Assembly: GCF_030814955.1 (NCBI RefSeq)
Contig: NZ_JAUSWB010000002.1
Span: forward strand, 62,001 to 126,000
From: Planomicrobium stackebrandtii
GTDB lineage: Bacteria > Bacillota > Bacilli > Bacillales_A > Planococcaceae
Direction of reading: 5' to 3'
Length of the DNA: 64,000 nt
Shown here: positions 61,163 through 64,000 of the stretch, piece by piece
How the letters are laid out: each line of letters begins with the position of its first letter
Position numbering within the stretch: the stretch's first letter is position 1
Notes under the pieces: model-generated
The model's input: the letters and a program-made list of their open reading frames with translations, nothing else
What the model was told of the DNA's origin: nothing
Database searches by the model: none
Program-made: the position numbers and the translations under genes

Positions 61163-61297
61163 CTGAGGAGCGGGAAAACTGCTGAATAAGTTGAACTTAT
61201 GAATTATCATTTTCTTAACCGCTTCGGGCACGGCTCCCGCGATAAGCCAGGAAAGCAGGCTATGAGCTGTTGAAATTTTAAAAAGGGGTTGCATCAA

Positions 61298-61693
61298 ATG
61301 CTCCATCATGTTGAACTGAACGTTTCAAACTTAAGGGAATCCAGATCTTTCTACAGTGAATTGCTGCCGCCGCTTGGCTATGCATTGTTTCAAGAGTGGG
61401 AACAAGGATTTAGCTACAAGTCTGGACCCACGTATATCGTATTTGTACAAACTGAAAAAAAGTTTCTTCAGATTCCATATCACCGCAAACGAACAGGACT
61501 CAACCATTTAGCTTTTCATGCAGCTTCACGCTCACAAGTGGACGAGATGACTGAAAAAATGCGACAATGGGGAGCGCGAGTGCTGTATGAAGATCTCCAT
61601 CCTTTTGCAGGAGGTCCGGATTATTATGCGGTTTTTCTGGAAAGTCCTGATCGCTTAAAAATTGAGATTACAGCACCCGATGAAAAAGGCTGA
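61298..61693 (+). CDS. VOC-family (glyoxalase-like) protein
   Basis: 131 residues with two beta-alpha-beta-beta-beta modules: MLHHVELNVSNLRESRSFYSELL and GLNHLAFHAASRSQVDEMTEKM, with metal-binding His/Glu candidates (HHVEL, HLAF, LKIEI). Substrate unknown. ATG at 61298 is 9 bases from AAGGGG. Confidence 0.85.
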   Translation: MLHHVELNVSNLRESRSFYSELLPPLGYALFQEWEQGFSYKSGPTYIVFVQTEKKFLQIPYHRKRTGLNHLAFHAASRSQVDEMTEKMRQWGARVLYEDLHPFAGGPDYYAVFLESPDRLKIEITAPDEKG

Positions 61694-61816
61694 CCATATT
61701 TGACGAGGAAAGTTGGATCTTTTTTGACTTGACGTGCGTCAGGAAGCTCAGGAAAAATGTTTGGGAGCGTGTAGACCCAAATGATTTAATAAGAATCGAA
61801 TAGAGGGTAATATGTT

Positions 61817-62641
61817 ATGAAGAAACTCGCAGTATTTATACTGCTCGTGCTATTGGTATGGAGTGGTATCTGGTACAGCAATAAGTCGGTGCAAACCACT
61901 GAATATACGGTGGCGTCTGAAGAACTGCCAGAAGCTTTCAACGGTTCAAAAATTGTTCAGGTGTCTGATTTGCATAATGCGACTTTCGGAAGAAATCAAT
62001 CGTCATTGATAGAAAAAGTGGAAGCGGCTGATCCGGATGCCATTTTTTTGACAGGAGATCTTGTTGACAGCAATCGTTATGATTTGGAGGCGAGTTTGGT
62101 TCTGGTGGATGCACTGGTTGAGATGAGCAATGTGTATTTTGTAACAGGAAACCATGAAGTTGCTTCCAATCAGGTGGAAGAAATTACGGCTGCTCTGCAA
62201 CAAAGGGGCGTAAACGTCTTGGCAGACGATTCGGTGGAATGGGAAAGGGACGGAGAATCGATTCAGATTGCGGGAATCGATGACCCATTGATGGAGCCTG
62301 ATATCCATGAAGAAGAAGCAACACGCCAAAGCCTTGATCGTGCACAAATGACAGATGACTTTACATTGCTGCTTGCCCATCGTCCGGAGCACTTTCCCAT
62401 TTACGCCGAAGATCGCGTGGATGTCGTCTTTTCTGGACATGCTCACGGGGGACAAATACGCATACCGGGACTTGGCGGTTTGATTTCCCCGGGACAAGGG
62501 TGGTTTCCCAAAGTGACCGAAGGAATATTTGAAGTAGACCAATCTCAAATGATTGTCAGCCGTGGGCTTGGCAACAGCACTTTTCCTGTGCGCATTTTCA
62601 ATTTGCCGGAAATTGTCGTTGTGACATTGGAAAAGGAATAG
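61817..62641 (+). CDS. Membrane-anchored metallophosphoesterase
   Basis: 274 residues. N-terminal helix (3-22) followed by an outside-facing calcineurin-like domain with SDLHN, LTGDLVD, GNHE, LAHRPEHF and GHAHGG, giving the full two-metal site. Similar to YkuE/YaeI-type phosphodiesterases. ATG at 61817; a weak binding site (GAGGG) is present. Confidence 0.88.
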   Translation: MKKLAVFILLVLLVWSGIWYSNKSVQTTEYTVASEELPEAFNGSKIVQVSDLHNATFGRNQSSLIEKVEAADPDAIFLTGDLVDSNRYDLEASLVLVDALVEMSNVYFVTGNHEVASNQVEEITAALQQRGVNVLADDSVEWERDGESIQIAGIDDPLMEPDIHEEEATRQSLDRAQMTDDFTLLLAHRPEHFPIYAEDRVDVVFSGHAHGGQIRIPGLGGLISPGQGWFPKVTEGIFEVDQSQMIVSRGLGNSTFPVRIFNLPEIVVVTLEKE

Positions 62642-62730
62642 CACTGCTGCAGCCAGTTTTTCAGGCGTTTGCTATAGTTGAATCCATATTGTTAGTGGGA
62701 TATTTACTGTAAATAAGGAGGCTGCTCACC

Positions 62731-63219
62731 GTGATTAAGAAAAAGGAAGTTACATTGCACCGGTATTCCTCGAAAGTGTCAATTGACTACGATTTGCCGT
62801 CAAATCAGTTGGAATTTACCCGATTGCCTACAGAAATTATTGAAAAAGATGCGAAAGATCCGTTAAAACATTTTATCATCATTAAAGCGCGCGGCGAAGA
62901 TGCAGGATTTTTTGAATTGGACGAGTCGGAAGACCGCAAAAAGTATTCTGATAATCCCCATGCTTTGCTGCTGAGAGGGTTTTCTGTAAATCCCAAATTT
63001 CAGGGCAGAGGCATTGCAACAGGTTCTATTTATGCATTGCCGGAATTTATGGAAGAGGAGTTCCCTGATTTTGACGAGGTGGTTTTGGGCGTCAATGCGC
63101 GCAATATCCCGGCGCAGCGGCTGTATCAAAAAGCGGGATTTAAAGATACCGGCCGGCGGATCATGCGGTCAAAAGGTGAGCAGTATGTGATGTCCTTATA
63201 CATCAAAAAAGCCAAGTGA
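62731..63219 (+). CDS. GNAT-family N-acetyltransferase
   Basis: 162 residues with acetyl-CoA motif VNPKFQGRGIATGSIYALPEF and NARNIPAQRLYQKAGFKDTGRR. Substrate unknown. The GTG at 62731 follows AGGAGG. Ends inside a terminator hairpin. Confidence 0.88.
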   Translation: MIKKKEVTLHRYSSKVSIDYDLPSNQLEFTRLPTEIIEKDAKDPLKHFIIIKARGEDAGFFELDESEDRKKYSDNPHALLLRGFSVNPKFQGRGIATGSIYALPEFMEEEFPDFDEVVLGVNARNIPAQRLYQKAGFKDTGRRIMRSKGEQYVMSLYIKKAK

Positions 63220-63249
63220 GAGCAGTAATGCCTATCACTTGGCTTTTTT
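63205..63249 (+). terminator. Terminator overlapping the GNAT stop codon
   Basis: AAAAAAGCCAAGTGA and TCACTTGGCTTTTTT pair with a 15-base loop; the stop codon is in the left arm. Also suits the convergent CHY gene. Confidence 0.88.
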
Positions 63250-63253
63250 GCGT

Positions 63254-63577
63254 TTATTCGAAATACAGATGCTTGTGCAAGGTGCAGCCGGGATTGAATG
63301 GCGAAGAACAGACTGGACAAGTAGATGCACAGGCCAAATAGCCGTCGACTGACAGCTCATGTCCGCATGTTCCGCACAACACTGCTTTTTCATGAAACTG
63401 TTCCTTGGGCCAAACCTGTGGCTTGCCGCATCCAGCGGCTTCGTGGCATTCAAAACACGGAAAATATTCCTGGCAGCAAAAAAATTTGATGGCTATCCGG
63501 TCGATGGATGAATGGTAATGAGCGCATCGTGTTTCGGCATCCACGCTAATGCCTTTTACAGTTTGATGATGTGGCAT
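63254..63577 (-). CDS. CHY zinc-finger protein
   Basis: 107 residues rich in Cys/His: TRCAHYHSSIDRIAIKFFCC, CFECHEAAGCG, LCGTCGHEL and CPVCSSPFNPGC, matching the CHY zinc finger fold that binds three zinc ions. In bacteria the role is unknown. The ATG at 63577 follows AGGGAG; a longer start at 63625 has no site. Confidence 0.88.
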   Translation of the reverse strand: MPHHQTVKGISVDAETRCAHYHSSIDRIAIKFFCCQEYFPCFECHEAAGCGKPQVWPKEQFHEKAVLCGTCGHELSVDGYLACASTCPVCSSPFNPGCTLHKHLYFE

Positions 63578-63682
63578 ATCAAATCTCCCTTTCTGAAACG
63601 GAATCAGATAATTTGAGTGGTTCAACTTATATGGTTTGCGTTCTTTCTATGCTACTATGAAAGGGACGAAACTACGAATCTA

Positions 63683-63847
63683 ATTCTTCGGGGCAAGGTG
63701 AAATTCCTTACCGGCGGTGAGCAGGAAACTGCAAGTCCGTGACCCGGTTAGACGAATGCAGGCATAGGCCACTATGCTGAGCGCGTCCAAGCGGTGGAGC
63801 TGGTGAAATTCCGGCACCGACAGTTACAGTCTGGATGGGAGAAGAAT
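63683..63847 (+). promoter_or_regulatory. FMN riboswitch (RFN element)
   Basis: Closed by ATTCTTC (63683-63689) and GAAGAAT (63841-63847). Conserved parts are GGGGCAAGGTGAAATTCC, ACCGGCGGTGAGCAGG, GACCCGGTTAGACGAATG, GGTGAAATTCCGGCACCGAC and CAGTCTGGATGGGAGAAG. FMN binding should lower expression of the gene downstream, either through a terminator using CCTCTTCTTTT or by hiding the binding site. Confidence 0.95.
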
Positions 63848-63913
63848 CTAGAGATCGGCTTCGTTATGTGCCTCTTCTTTTCAATTGAGTTGAAATTGGA
63901 AGGAGGAATTTGT

Positions 63914-64000
63914 ATGACCAAAAACCTTTATGAGGGACCAGTCCCTGAAATTACAAGGCGACCATCTTTAATCCTGCTCCTTTCCTCTGTGGAAAAAGAG
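63914..64000 (+). CDS. Start of an FMN-riboswitch-controlled gene (partial)
   Basis: 29 codons are visible, beginning MTKNLYEGPVPEI, with AGGAGG 7 bases upstream, before the window ends. From the riboswitch it should act in riboflavin synthesis or uptake, but the sequence seen does not match the starts of RibD, RibE, RibBA or RibU that I know. Left unnamed. Confidence 0.6.
   Translation, partial: MTKNLYEGPVPEITRRPSLILLLSSVEKE

Noticed and set aside
61730-61741. Palindrome TGACGTGCGTCA before the phosphoesterase gene
   Set aside because: Short, with no paired promoter and no candidate regulator nearby; could be chance.
62660-62700. SigB-like pair GTTGAA / GGGATA before the GNAT gene
   Set aside because: The -10 matches poorly and the spacing is only just acceptable; too weak to list.
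1-64000. CRISPR array, prophage, insertion sequence, rRNA or tRNA genes
   Set aside because: No regularly spaced short repeats, transposase, integrase, phage structural genes or RNA gene signatures were found on reading.

Overview
The window looks like chromosome of a pigmented member of the Planococcaceae (Planococcus or a close relative, Firmicutes). The evidence is Bacillus-type ribosome binding sites with frequent GTG and TTG starts, many proteins that read like Bacillus subtilis orthologues (YxiN/DbpA, YkhA, MtnE/MtnU, YrkE-F-H-I-J, YxlE-F-G), SAM and FMN riboswitches, and a complete-looking C30 (staphyloxanthin-like) carotenoid cluster. I saw no rRNA or tRNA genes, CRISPR array, prophage or insertion sequence.

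Layout. 1-10.3 kb: end of gltB and gltD, separated by hairpin repeats; an AT-rich pair (small secreted coiled-coil protein, cupin/HD-GYP protein); a YtxH protein; a circularly permuted ATP-grasp gene followed by an alpha-E/transglutaminase fusion; dbpA; a LysM-3D cell-wall protein with a possible WalR box. 10.5-18.6 kb: carotenoid cluster in two convergent arms, two CrtN-family genes plus crtM on the plus strand, and cruF, acyltransferase, crtQ and crtP on the minus strand, meeting at a block of hairpin repeats. 19-22.3 kb: RpiR-type regulator and a polar amino-acid ABC importer. 23.4-29.5 kb: TetR regulator and a carnitine-to-glycine-betaine operon (cleavage enzyme, dehydrogenase, thioesterase, betaine-type ABC importer). 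30-38 kb: rluF, aldehyde dehydrogenase with DUF779, a VbhA-Fic toxin-antitoxin pair, an AAC(3)-like enzyme, ykhA, DUF421 and SEC-C proteins. 38.4-43.9 kb: signal peptidase, methionine-salvage genes, and an S-box-controlled metNIQ importer. 44-51 kb: sugar kinase, OsmC, DUF302 and a CstR-controlled persulfide-handling operon. 51-64 kb: topB, patB, a possible small RNA, DUF2294 and DUF2243 genes, repair enzymes (PCMT, MsrA-like), YxlEFG-like ABC system, and an FMN riboswitch with the start of its gene at the right edge.

How genes work together. The two crt arms together give synthesis, desaturation, hydration, terminal oxidation, glycosylation and acylation of a C30 carotenoid. The carnitine operon and its regulator share an operator motif inside both promoters. 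The sulfur operon carries repeated palindromes that fit one CstR-type repressor. The strongest points for follow-up are the alpha-E/transglutaminase fusion with a leftover internal start, the compact VbhA-Fic pair, the matching TetR-site promoters, the repeated CstR-like boxes, and an unexplained promoter-to-terminator unit near 55.6 kb.
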